In this document: positions 1 to 5,135 of the stretch, piece after piece | Numbering within the stretch: position 1 is the first letter of the stretch | Layout of the letters: the number at the start of each line of letters is the position of its first letter | From: Chloroflexi bacterium RBG_13_51_18 | Lineage (GTDB): Bacteria > Chloroflexota > Dehalococcoidia > Dehalococcoidales > RBG-16-60-22 | NCBI GenBank assembly: GCA_001796495.1 | Contig: MGMR01000119.1 | Span: 4,730-11,429 of the forward strand | Length of the DNA: 6,700 bases | Direction of reading: 5' to 3' | The notes under the pieces: model-generated | Told to the model about the DNA's origin: nothing | Seen by the model: only the letters and a program-made list of their open reading frames with translations | Databases searched by the model: none | Position numbers and translations under genes: made by a program

Positions 1-1012
1 GCACGCTGAAACCCACCAGGCTCAATGCGGAAGCGACCATGATAGCTATTTTAACGGCTCTAATGGCCAGGTGGTAACGTTTGGCGCCATAATTAAAGCC
101 CAGTACCGGCTGCAGACCCTGCCCGAAGACCATCGCCGGCATATTGGCAAACATCATCACCCGCTGTACAATGCCGAAAGCGCCGAGCGCCACGTCGCCG
201 CCGTAATTGATTACCAGCCTGATTAACAGCATCGCCGATAGGCTGCCGGCTACCGTCTGCACGAAGGCACCGACGCCTATGGAGAGCATTTGTTTTAATA
301 TTGAAAAATCGAGTCGCAGGTTGCGTAAACGTATTTTCAGATAGCTATCGCCGGAAAAATAGTAGGTGAACAGGTATATCATCGAAACAATCTGTGCTAT
401 TACGGTTGCCAGACCTGCCCCCATTACACCCATTTTCAGCGGGATGATAAAGATGGCATCGAGGATGATGCTAAGCCCCGCCCCGATTATCATGGCTGTC
501 ATGCCCACTCTGGCGTTGCCTTCGGCGCGGGAAAAGTTCAGCAGTGACATTGCCAGGACGTTAAAAATGTTGCCGCTCATGATGATAATCAGGTAAGTTC
601 TGGCGAAAGGAAGCACGGCATCCGAGGCTCCCATCAGCCTCAACCACGAATCAGTAAAAGGCAGCACGATAATCATTACGCCGATAGAAAAAATCAAGCC
701 GATACTAAGCCCGTTGCCGACGGTACGCTCGGCTTCCTCGGTTCTCCCGGAACCTATCGACCTTGAAATCAGTGACGACCCGCCCATCCCCACCATCATC
801 CCGATACCCCAGGCCAGCATCTGCAGCGGGAAAACGATGGAAAGACCGGCGATTGCCAGCGGCCCCACGAAATGTCCAATGAAAATGGTATTGATCACGT
901 TGTAAAGCGTCTGGACAAACATCCCGAAAAACGCCGGCGCCGCCAGCTTTACCAGCAGCGGCCCGATGCGGTCGGTATCTAATACATTTGGATTGTGGAT
1001 TTGTTTTGCCAT
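1..1012 (-). CDS. MATE family multidrug efflux transporter (MepA/NorM-like), C-terminus cut off by window edge
   Basis: Inner-membrane cation-coupled drug/organic cation antiporter of the MATE family. The 337 residues visible on the minus strand begin MAKQIHNPNV and show MATE signatures: a hydrophobic first half with PAFFGMFVQTLYNVINTIFIG (about 26-46), the GMGGSSLISRSIGSG loop (75-89), LLNFSRAEGNAR (157-168), DAIFIIPLKMGVMGAGLATV (185-204) and GFNYGAKRY (305-313). MATE proteins are usually about 450 residues with 12 helices in two bundles, so roughly three quarters is present. The start is ATG at 1012; an in-frame TAG lies three codons upstream (1019-1021), so no longer form is possible. The SD is weak: GGAAAGAG lies about 15 nt upstream. 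It sits 61 bp after the MarR gene on the same strand with no visible terminator between, so co-transcription and control by that regulator are inferred. The family is certain; the substrate is not known. Confidence 0.95.
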   Translation of the reverse strand, partial: MAKQIHNPNVLDTDRIGPLLVKLAAPAFFGMFVQTLYNVINTIFIGHFVGPLAIAGLSIVFPLQMLAWGIGMMVGMGGSSLISRSIGSGRTEEAERTVGNGLSIGLIFSIGVMIIVLPFTDSWLRLMGASDAVLPFARTYLIIIMSGNIFNVLAMSLLNFSRAEGNARVGMTAMIIGAGLSIILDAIFIIPLKMGVMGAGLATVIAQIVSMIYLFTYYFSGDSYLKIRLRNLRLDFSILKQMLSIGVGAFVQTVAGSLSAMLLIRLVINYGGDVALGAFGIVQRVMMFANMPAMVFGQGLQPVLGFNYGAKRYHLAIRAVKIAIMVASALSLVGFSV

Positions 1013-1073
1013 GTTTTGCTAATACACTCTTTCCGGTTTAGGAGGTAAAAACATGTGGTGTTTCTTCCTCTCG

Positions 1074-1529
1074 TTACTCCAATTTATATAAAATATCGCG
1101 CAGTTTGCGGAGGGAGCTGGATAAATCCTCCAGCTCTTCATCAGACAGCGAGGACATGTTTTCCTGCATGGCGGTGATAACCAGGTTGTCCTGCTCTTCC
1201 AGCACTTTGCTCCCTTTATCGGTAAGCGTAAGATTAATCGTCCTCCGGTCATCGGACCCCATTTCCCTGTTTACAAAGTCCAATTCCACCAGTTTATCGA
1301 TGAGGTGAGTCATCTGGGCTTTAGCTATATGCAGTTTTTCACCGATTTTCGCGGGGTGCAGCGTCCCCTCGTCTTTCAGCACCCGCATTATCTCGAAGTG
1401 CAGCAGCTTGATATCTAAATTGGTATCCGCCAGTGTTGTCATCACCACCTTGCGGCGCACCATGCGGAAAATCAGCGGCGGCACGGAAAGCAGGTCTAAA
1501 GCAACTTTTCCCTGGATATCATCGCGCAT
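1074..1529 (-). CDS. MarR family winged-helix transcriptional regulator
   Basis: Dimeric DNA-binding repressor of the MarR family, 151 aa, the normal length. An N-terminal dimerisation helix is followed by a winged HTH at about residues 42-108. The recognition helix region is HIAKAQMTHLIDKLVELDFV (67-86) and the wing carries SDDRRTINLTLTDKG (92-106), where the DxRR...LT.KG pattern is the family hallmark. The C-terminal helices (about 110-150) are rich in Glu, Leu and Ser, as expected for the dimer interface. Start is ATG at 1529, with GAGGAGG (1540-1546) placed 10 nt upstream. It is followed 61 bp later by a MATE pump, an arrangement like S. aureus mepR-mepA, so it probably represses both itself and the pump and is released by a small ligand. 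The AT-rich repeats at 1577-1618 are the likely operator. A role at the divergent lipoprotein gene is possible but unproven. Confidence 0.93.
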   Translation of the reverse strand: MRDDIQGKVALDLLSVPPLIFRMVRRKVVMTTLADTNLDIKLLHFEIMRVLKDEGTLHPAKIGEKLHIAKAQMTHLIDKLVELDFVNREMGSDDRRTINLTLTDKGSKVLEEQDNLVITAMQENMSSLSDEELEDLSSSLRKLRDILYKLE

Positions 1530-1576
1530 CTTCTGTTTACCTCCTCGTCGAAATAGGGCGGAGTTGGTGTAAATTA

Positions 1577-1618
1577 TATATAGTATACATATTATATAGT
1601 ATACATTATATACTATAT
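1577..1618. promoter_or_regulatory. Clustered GTATAC-centred repeats, probable MarR operator
   Basis: A 14-bp sequence, TATATAGTATACAT, occurs twice in direct orientation at 1577-1590 and 1593-1606 (16-bp period). A third, inverted copy of its core follows: ATATAGTATA (1594-1603) is perfectly complementary to TATACTATAT (1609-1618) across a 5-nt spacer. Each of the first two copies also contains the palindrome GTATAC. The cluster overlaps the -10 box of the MarR promoter. MarR proteins bind imperfect inverted repeats of about 16-20 bp in such places, so autorepression is the simplest reading. Low sequence complexity makes some repetition expected by chance; the exact 14-bp duplication is what lifts it above background. 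Confidence 0.6.
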
Positions 1619-1633
1619 TCCCTTGAAAATCAA
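1605..1633 (-). promoter_or_regulatory. Sigma-70-type promoter for the MarR-MATE operon
   Basis: On the minus strand TTGATT (1633-1628) is separated by exactly 17 bp from a perfect TATAAT (1610-1605). Transcription would begin near 1598, leaving a leader of about 68 nt before the MarR ATG at 1529. The -10 box falls in the spacer and right arm of the 1594-1618 inverted repeat, so a bound repressor would block RNA polymerase. Other TATAAT-like strings occur in this AT-rich stretch, but this is the one I found with a well-spaced -35. Confidence 0.65.
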
Positions 1634-1666
1634 TCAGTCTTAAGTACTAGATATGCTCGAAATAGA

Positions 1667-1696
1667 TTTACATTAGAGACTGATGAGTAATATACT
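1667..1696 (+). promoter_or_regulatory. Candidate promoter for the lipoprotein gene, giving a nearly leaderless mRNA
   Basis: TTTACA (1667-1672) is followed after 18 bp by TATACT (1691-1696), each one mismatch from consensus. The expected start of transcription is near 1703-1704, directly before the ATG at 1705. This agrees with the absence of a spaced Shine-Dalgarno in front of that gene. An alternative -35-like TTGAAA lies at 1623-1628, but nothing convincing stands at the right distance downstream of it. Confidence 0.45.
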
Positions 1697-1702
1697 TATC
1701 AG
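1680..1702. repeat. 23-bp near-perfect palindrome abutting the lipoprotein start
   Basis: The arms CTGATGAGTA (1680-1689) and TACTTATCAG (1693-1702) pair at 9 of 10 positions around a 3-nt centre; the one exception (1685/1697) is a G-T wobble. It covers the candidate -10 box (1691-1696) and ends two bases before the ATG at 1705. It could be a repressor operator, or a hairpin if transcription begins upstream of it. It differs in sequence from the MarR-proximal repeats, apart from a loosely shared AGTA...TACT look. Confidence 0.5.
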
Positions 1703-1704
1703 GT

Positions 1705-2691
1705 ATGAAAGCGGCGCCATGTATTCTCCTGCTGTTATTACTGCTAGTAATTTACTCCGGCTGTTCCGGTACGTCTTCATCCCTGCCGGTGGAATCGACA
1801 CAGCCTTCACAACTCTTCAAAACCCGAGAGTTAAGTATACCGGCTGACGCTGTTAAAATGACTCCTGAAATGGATGTCCTGCCGCCTATTTTACACAGCG
1901 GCGATTACTATGAACCGGTGCCCTTGAGCCCGGTGATTAATACGGCTGGAGGTGAGGACTCTCCTTTTATATTAGGTGACGCCAGCGCGCTGTATTTTTT
2001 CTTCACTCCTGACGTTAATATCCCGGCTGAAGAACAGCTTTTCGACGGCGTAACGGGAATATGGGTTTCCTATCGAAAGGATGGTCAATGGCAGACGGCG
2101 CAGCGGGTATTATTGCAGGATGCTGATGAGTTGGCTCTCGACGGCTGTGAGTACGTTCGGGGGAACGAAATATGGTTCTGCACGGCGCGGGTTGGCAATT
2201 ACCGCGGCATAGATATCTGGGTAGCTGAATTCAGGGACGGGATATGGACGGACTGGAAAAACGCCGGAGAAAAATTAAACGTCGAATATAAAATCGGCGA
2301 ATTCCATATCACTTCCGACGGCACCGAGCTTTATTTCCACTCGGATAGAGCCGGCGGCACGGGCGGTGTCGATATCTGGGTCAGCCGCATGATAAACGGC
2401 GAGTGGCAGACCCCGGAAAACGTTACAGTTGTAAATACGCCGGAAACTGAAGGCTGGCCTTTTATTACCGCCGATGGCTCTGAACTGTGGTTTACCCGCT
2501 TTTATCTGGGTTCGCCGGCCATCTTTGTCTCCCGTAAGACGAACGGCCAATGGGGTGAACCGGAGCTTATAATATCGCAATTCGCGGGGGAGCCTACTCT
2601 GGACACCGCCGGCAATATCTATTTTACCCATCACTATTACGTCGATGGCAAGATGGTTGAAGCGGATATCTACGTGGCTTACCGGAAATAG
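1705..2691 (+). CDS. Lipoprotein with PD40/TolB-like beta-propeller repeats
   Basis: Predicted exported lipoprotein of 328 aa, function unknown. The N-terminus MKAAPCILLLLLLLVIYSGC is a signal peptide with a long Leu run and a lipobox-like YSGC, so lipidation at Cys20 is likely although Tyr at -3 is not typical. A Ser/Pro/Thr-rich linker follows. From about residue 84 there are roughly five repeats of the PD40 kind. Each has a DG..LYF or EIWF strand, then a D/G-rich turn and an IWV strand, often closing with DGQWQTA or NGEWQTP: about 84-133, 143-190, 196-240, 248-290 and 294-326. The clearest is SDGTELYFHSDRAGG with VDIWVSR (204-228). Such propellers usually bind proteins or glycans outside the cell. 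ATG 1705 is the only good start, since an in-frame TGA lies at 1684. It is transcribed divergently from the MarR gene. It looks less GC-rich in places than the right-hand operon. Confidence 0.85.
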   Translation: MKAAPCILLLLLLLVIYSGCSGTSSSLPVESTQPSQLFKTRELSIPADAVKMTPEMDVLPPILHSGDYYEPVPLSPVINTAGGEDSPFILGDASALYFFFTPDVNIPAEEQLFDGVTGIWVSYRKDGQWQTAQRVLLQDADELALDGCEYVRGNEIWFCTARVGNYRGIDIWVAEFRDGIWTDWKNAGEKLNVEYKIGEFHITSDGTELYFHSDRAGGTGGVDIWVSRMINGEWQTPENVTVVNTPETEGWPFITADGSELWFTRFYLGSPAIFVSRKTNGQWGEPELIISQFAGEPTLDTAGNIYFTHHYYVDGKMVEADIYVAYRK

Positions 2692-2706
2692 GCCGTTTCA
2701 CAGATG

Positions 2707-2715
2707 TGCTAGAAT
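2707..2715 (+). promoter_or_regulatory. Extended -10 promoter candidate for the glutaredoxin-FDR pair
   Basis: TGCTAGAAT fits the extended -10 form TGnTAnnnT and lies in the 66-bp gap after the lipoprotein stop. No good -35 stands 17 bp upstream, which extended -10 promoters do not strictly need. Transcription would start near 2722, about 35 nt before the GTG at 2758. Read-through from the lipoprotein gene is the alternative, as no terminator hairpin is visible in the gap. Confidence 0.35.
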
Positions 2716-2757
2716 GAAAATAGGAAGGACATGTGAAGGTAAAGGAGGATTGGGATT

Positions 2758-3036
2758 GTGGCTGCAGACCATGTTGCCGGCAAGAATAAAGGTAAAGTAA
2801 TGCTTTTTGCCTTGAGCACCTGCGGCTGGTGCGCCAAAACTAAAGAACTTCTCAATGAGTTGGGCGTTGAATATGACTATACATATGTGGATAAACTAAA
2901 GGGCGAGGAACAGGACGCTGTGCTCAAGGAAATAGAGAAGTACAATCCAGCCTGTAATTTCCCCACCCTGGTTATCGACTCTAAAAAATGTATAATCGGC
3001 TTTAAAGAGGATGAAATCCGGGAGGCTCTGGGCTAA
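2758..3036 (+). CDS. Glutaredoxin-like (methanoredoxin/NrdH-type) dithiol protein
   Basis: Small cytoplasmic thioredoxin-fold dithiol carrier of 92 aa. The first strand VMLFALST leads into the redox motif C22-G-W-C25, followed by the helix AKTKELLNELGV. The segment CNFPTLVID (66-74) holds the cis-proline Pro69, and the C-terminal IIGFKEDEIREAL matches the usual glutaredoxin helix. Extra cysteines are Cys66 and Cys78. The start is GTG at 2758, supported by a strong AAAGGAGG (2741-2748) 9 nt upstream. The stop overlaps the next gene's ATG by one base (TAATG), implying translational coupling with the ferredoxin:disulfide reductase. That partner makes ferredoxin, rather than glutathione or NADPH, the likely electron source. 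In Methanosarcina a comparable reductase is reported to reduce the glutaredoxin-like methanoredoxin. The final target, for example ribonucleotide reductase or protein disulfides, cannot be read here. Confidence 0.88.
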   Translation: MAADHVAGKNKGKVMLFALSTCGWCAKTKELLNELGVEYDYTYVDKLKGEEQDAVLKEIEKYNPACNFPTLVIDSKKCIIGFKEDEIREALG

Positions 3037-3548
3037 TGAACGACTCCTCCGGTATTGCCCCGGCAGAAATCGATAAACTATATAAAAAGCTGCATGATGA
3101 AGCGGAATCCGGCGGCTACCATATCAACCCGGATACCGCTATGACCCGCCAGCTGTTGGAAGGACTGCTGGTCAATGAAAAGCGTTACGGCTATCCTGCC
3201 TGCCCCTGCCGTCTGGCTTCAGGCGTAAAAAATGACGACCTTGATATCATTTGCCCCTGCGACTACCGCGACCCCGACCTTACCGATTACAGCGCGTGTT
3301 ATTGCAGTCTATATGTATCTCAAGAGGTGGTGGAGGGCAGGAAAAAGGTCGGCTCTATCCCGGAGCGCCGCCCCCCGCCCGGTAAAAGAAAGAAAACAAA
3401 AACAGAGCCGTCCAAAACAACCATTTCATCACTACCGCTGCCAGTCTGGCGCTGTAAAGTCTGCGGCTATCTATGTGCCCGTGATGGCCCTCCGGAAGTC
3501 TGCCCCATCTGCAAAGCTAAAAAAGAGCGCTTCGAGCGGTTTATTTAG
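3036..3548 (+). CDS. Ferredoxin:disulfide reductase (FTR catalytic domain fused to rubredoxin domain)
   Basis: Iron-sulfur enzyme of 170 aa that passes ferredoxin electrons to a protein disulfide. Residues 1-105 form the FTR catalytic (beta-chain) domain with C56-P-C58, C73-P-C75 and C88-Y-C90, the six cysteines of the [4Fe-4S] centre and active-site disulfide. Plant FTR has CHC at the last motif; here Tyr89 replaces the His, as described for the ferredoxin:disulfide reductase (FDR) of Methanosarcina acetivorans. Spacing between motifs (14 and 12 residues) differs slightly from the plant 16 and 8 as I remember it. A Lys/Pro-rich linker (about 108-135) joins a rubrerythrin-type rubredoxin domain, VWRCKVCGYLC...PPEVCPICKAKKERF, whose Fe ligands would be Cys140, Cys143, Cys156 and Cys159; Cys147 is extra. 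The fusion is also typical of FDR, where the rubredoxin iron relays electrons. No separate FTR alpha chain is seen. The gene starts inside the glutaredoxin stop codon, so that protein is its probable substrate. Confidence 0.9.
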   Translation: MNDSSGIAPAEIDKLYKKLHDEAESGGYHINPDTAMTRQLLEGLLVNEKRYGYPACPCRLASGVKNDDLDIICPCDYRDPDLTDYSACYCSLYVSQEVVEGRKKVGSIPERRPPPGKRKKTKTEPSKTTISSLPLPVWRCKVCGYLCARDGPPEVCPICKAKKERFERFI

Positions 3549-3571
3549 CGGTAACGTTTTTTCTCCCCAAT

Positions 3572-3600
3572 TTGACACTATTAATCCCACAGCATAAGAT
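3572..3600 (+). promoter_or_regulatory. Strong sigma-70-type promoter of the HMGS-like/thiolase/CoA-transferase operon
   Basis: A consensus TTGACA (3572-3577), a spacer of exactly 17 bp and TAAGAT (3595-3600, five of six to consensus) stand in the 138-bp gap between the FDR stop and the next gene. The expected start is near 3607, giving a 5' leader of about 80 nt. It is the best promoter match I found in the window. Confidence 0.75.
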
Positions 3601-3606
3601 ATTTTA

Positions 3607-3627
3607 GGTAGAAAACGCGTTTTTACC
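3607..3627. promoter_or_regulatory. Operator-like palindrome at the predicted transcription start
   Basis: The arms GGTA-g-AAAAC and GTTTTTACC pair perfectly around the centre ACGCGT when one base (G3611) is bulged. It begins at the expected +1 of the 3572-3600 promoter, a classic repressor position. As RNA it could form a hairpin at the 5' end of the message, but the stem is AT-rich and no U-tract follows, so a terminator is unlikely. No regulator gene is adjacent on this side; the binding protein is unknown. Confidence 0.45.
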
Positions 3628-3686
3628 CAAGTATTTTTCAAATCTGTTAAACTGGCGCATCATCTAAAAGAAAGGAAATACGGGAG

Positions 3687-5108
3687 ATGGCAGGTATAAC
3701 ATCTTTTGGAGCTTACGTTCCCATCTACCGGCTCAACCGGGAAGAAATAGGTAAAATGTGGGGCGGCAGGAACATGGGTGGGGCTAAAGCTGTTGCCGGC
3801 TATGATGAGGATACTATCACCATGGCGGTGGCCGCCGCGCTCGACTGTGTAATAAGGGGAGGGGGAGCCGACGGCCTGTTCCTGGCAACCACCACTGCCC
3901 CGTACCGTGAAAAACTGTCGGCGGCTATTGTTGCCAGCGGCGCCGACCTTCAAGAAGAATGCCGCGTGGCGGACTTTACCGACTCGTTGAGGGCGGGAAC
4001 AGCGGCTCTCAAGGCCGCTCTCGACGCTGTTGTCGCCGGCTCGGCGAAAAAGGTGATGGTCGTGGCTGCGGATACCCGCCAGGGCGCGGTTAAAGGCGCT
4101 TTAGAACAAACTCTCGGAGACGGGGCGGTAGCTTTGAACGTCGGCTCGGAAAAAGTCATCGCCGAGGTGGAAGGCAGCTATTCTATATTCAACGACTTTA
4201 CGGATATCTGGCGTACGGATGAGGATAAATTCCCCCGCTCCGCCGAAGGCCGCTTTATCGATGAGGTGGGCTACTTCCCCACCATGCAGTCGGCAGTCAA
4301 CGGCCTGCTTAAAAAATACAAGCTCAACCTAGGAGACTTTGCCAGTATCGTGTATTACGCCTCGGATGCCCGCCAGCACGCCGCCCTGGCGCGCCGACTT
4401 AAACTGGAGAAATCGCAGGTGCAGGACCCGCTTTATAACGATATCGGCAATACGGGTTCGGCGGCGGCGCTCTTGATGCTGGCGGCCGCCCTCGAAAAAG
4501 CCTCACCCGGCGACAGGATTCTCTTCGTCGGCTACGGTGACGGCGCCGATGCTTTTGTCCTCCGCGCCACCGATGAAATTAAGAAATTTAAGAAAAGGCC
4601 AGTGATTTCCAGCCAGCTGGCGGGGAAAATGGCTATCAGCTACGGACAGTACCTCACCTGGCGGGGCCTGGTGCCTTTAGAGGCTTCAACCCTGCCGGAA
4701 CGTTCCGCTCTCTCTCTGCAGAGTCGATGGCGGGAAAGGAAAGCCATCTTTGCCCTCTACGGGGCTAAATGTAAGAAGTGCGGCGCGCCCCAATTTTCTC
4801 AAATCGGGCAAGCAGCGCGGGTTTGCGTCAACTGCCAGGCTAAAGACGAGTTCGAGCCGTATAAATTTTCCGATAAAAAGGCGACACTTTTCAGCTACGC
4901 CATCGACCAGCTTCAGCCATCCCTCAATCCCCCCGGCGTCAACGGCGTTGTCGACTTCGAGGGAGGCGGGCGGATCATCTGCGAGCTTACCGACTGTGAT
5001 ATCGATAAGGTTAGGGTCGGCATGCCGGTTGAAATGACCTTCCGCAAGATGTTTTTCAGTCGCGGTGTGCACAATTATTTCTGGAAAGCCAGGCCTGTTT
5101 CGGACTAG
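3687..5108 (+). CDS. HMG-CoA synthase-like protein fused to DUF35 zinc-ribbon/OB-fold domain, catalytic residues apparently lost
   Basis: 473-aa two-part protein. Residues 1-295 have the thiolase fold of archaeal-type HMG-CoA synthases: MAGITSFGAYVPIYRLNREEI at the start, DSLRAGTAALKAA (99-111), DFTDIWRTDEDKFPRSAEGRF (170-190), GNTGSAAALLML (254-265) and a PGDRILFVGYGDGADAF end (274-290). Residues 345-470 form a DUF35 domain: a zinc ribbon C362-x2-C365 and C380-x2-C383, then an OB fold. Against the archaeal HMGS patterns as I remember them, the nucleophile in FACKAGT is Leu101, the acid/base in SESxPY is Thr69, and the His in FHQPN is Tyr224. It is therefore unlikely to make HMG-CoA by the known mechanism. 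In archaea, thiolase, DUF35 and HMGS are separate subunits of one complex; here two are fused and the thiolase is next door. ATG 3687 is set by AAAGGA (3671-3676) 10 nt upstream and by the family N-terminus. Biological role unknown. Confidence 0.85.
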   Translation: MAGITSFGAYVPIYRLNREEIGKMWGGRNMGGAKAVAGYDEDTITMAVAAALDCVIRGGGADGLFLATTTAPYREKLSAAIVASGADLQEECRVADFTDSLRAGTAALKAALDAVVAGSAKKVMVVAADTRQGAVKGALEQTLGDGAVALNVGSEKVIAEVEGSYSIFNDFTDIWRTDEDKFPRSAEGRFIDEVGYFPTMQSAVNGLLKKYKLNLGDFASIVYYASDARQHAALARRLKLEKSQVQDPLYNDIGNTGSAAALLMLAAALEKASPGDRILFVGYGDGADAFVLRATDEIKKFKKRPVISSQLAGKMAISYGQYLTWRGLVPLEASTLPERSALSLQSRWRERKAIFALYGAKCKKCGAPQFSQIGQAARVCVNCQAKDEFEPYKFSDKKATLFSYAIDQLQPSLNPPGVNGVVDFEGGGRIICELTDCDIDKVRVGMPVEMTFRKMFFSRGVHNYFWKARPVSD

Positions 5109-5135
5109 GAATATTTACCTTTGGGAGAAAAGACC

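Noticed and set aside
366..905. Plus-strand open frames of 63-76 codons in the left part.
   Set aside because: They lie opposite the MATE gene, whose minus-strand frame carries clear family motifs.
1041..1091. Plus-strand GGAGG followed by ATG (1053) and a 12-codon hydrophobic reading frame ending in TAA.
   Set aside because: It is antisense to the MarR 3' end and the MarR-MATE gap, has no promoter on that strand and no recognisable product; a chance match is likelier than a leader peptide.
1623..1653. TTGAAA (1623-1628) as the -35 of a plus-strand promoter for the lipoprotein.
   Set aside because: The hexamers at 16-19 bp downstream (TACTAG, ACTAGA, TAGATA) are poor -10 matches; the 1667-1696 pair is better.
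1433..1690. Plus-strand 85-codon frame through the MarR promoter region.
   Set aside because: Half is antisense to MarR and the rest is a translation of the AT-rich operator repeats (Tyr/Ile/Leu run); no SD or domain.
3527..3565. Possible terminator at the end of the FDR gene: a small CGCT-TCG-AGCG hairpin and a later run of six T.
   Set aside because: The stem is only 4 bp, lies inside the coding sequence, and the T-run is about 20 nt further on, so it does not make a credible intrinsic terminator.
5121..5135. TTG start at 5121 for the thiolase gene.
   Set aside because: The GGGAG at 5123-5127 is ideally placed for ATG 5136, and family N-termini match the shorter form.
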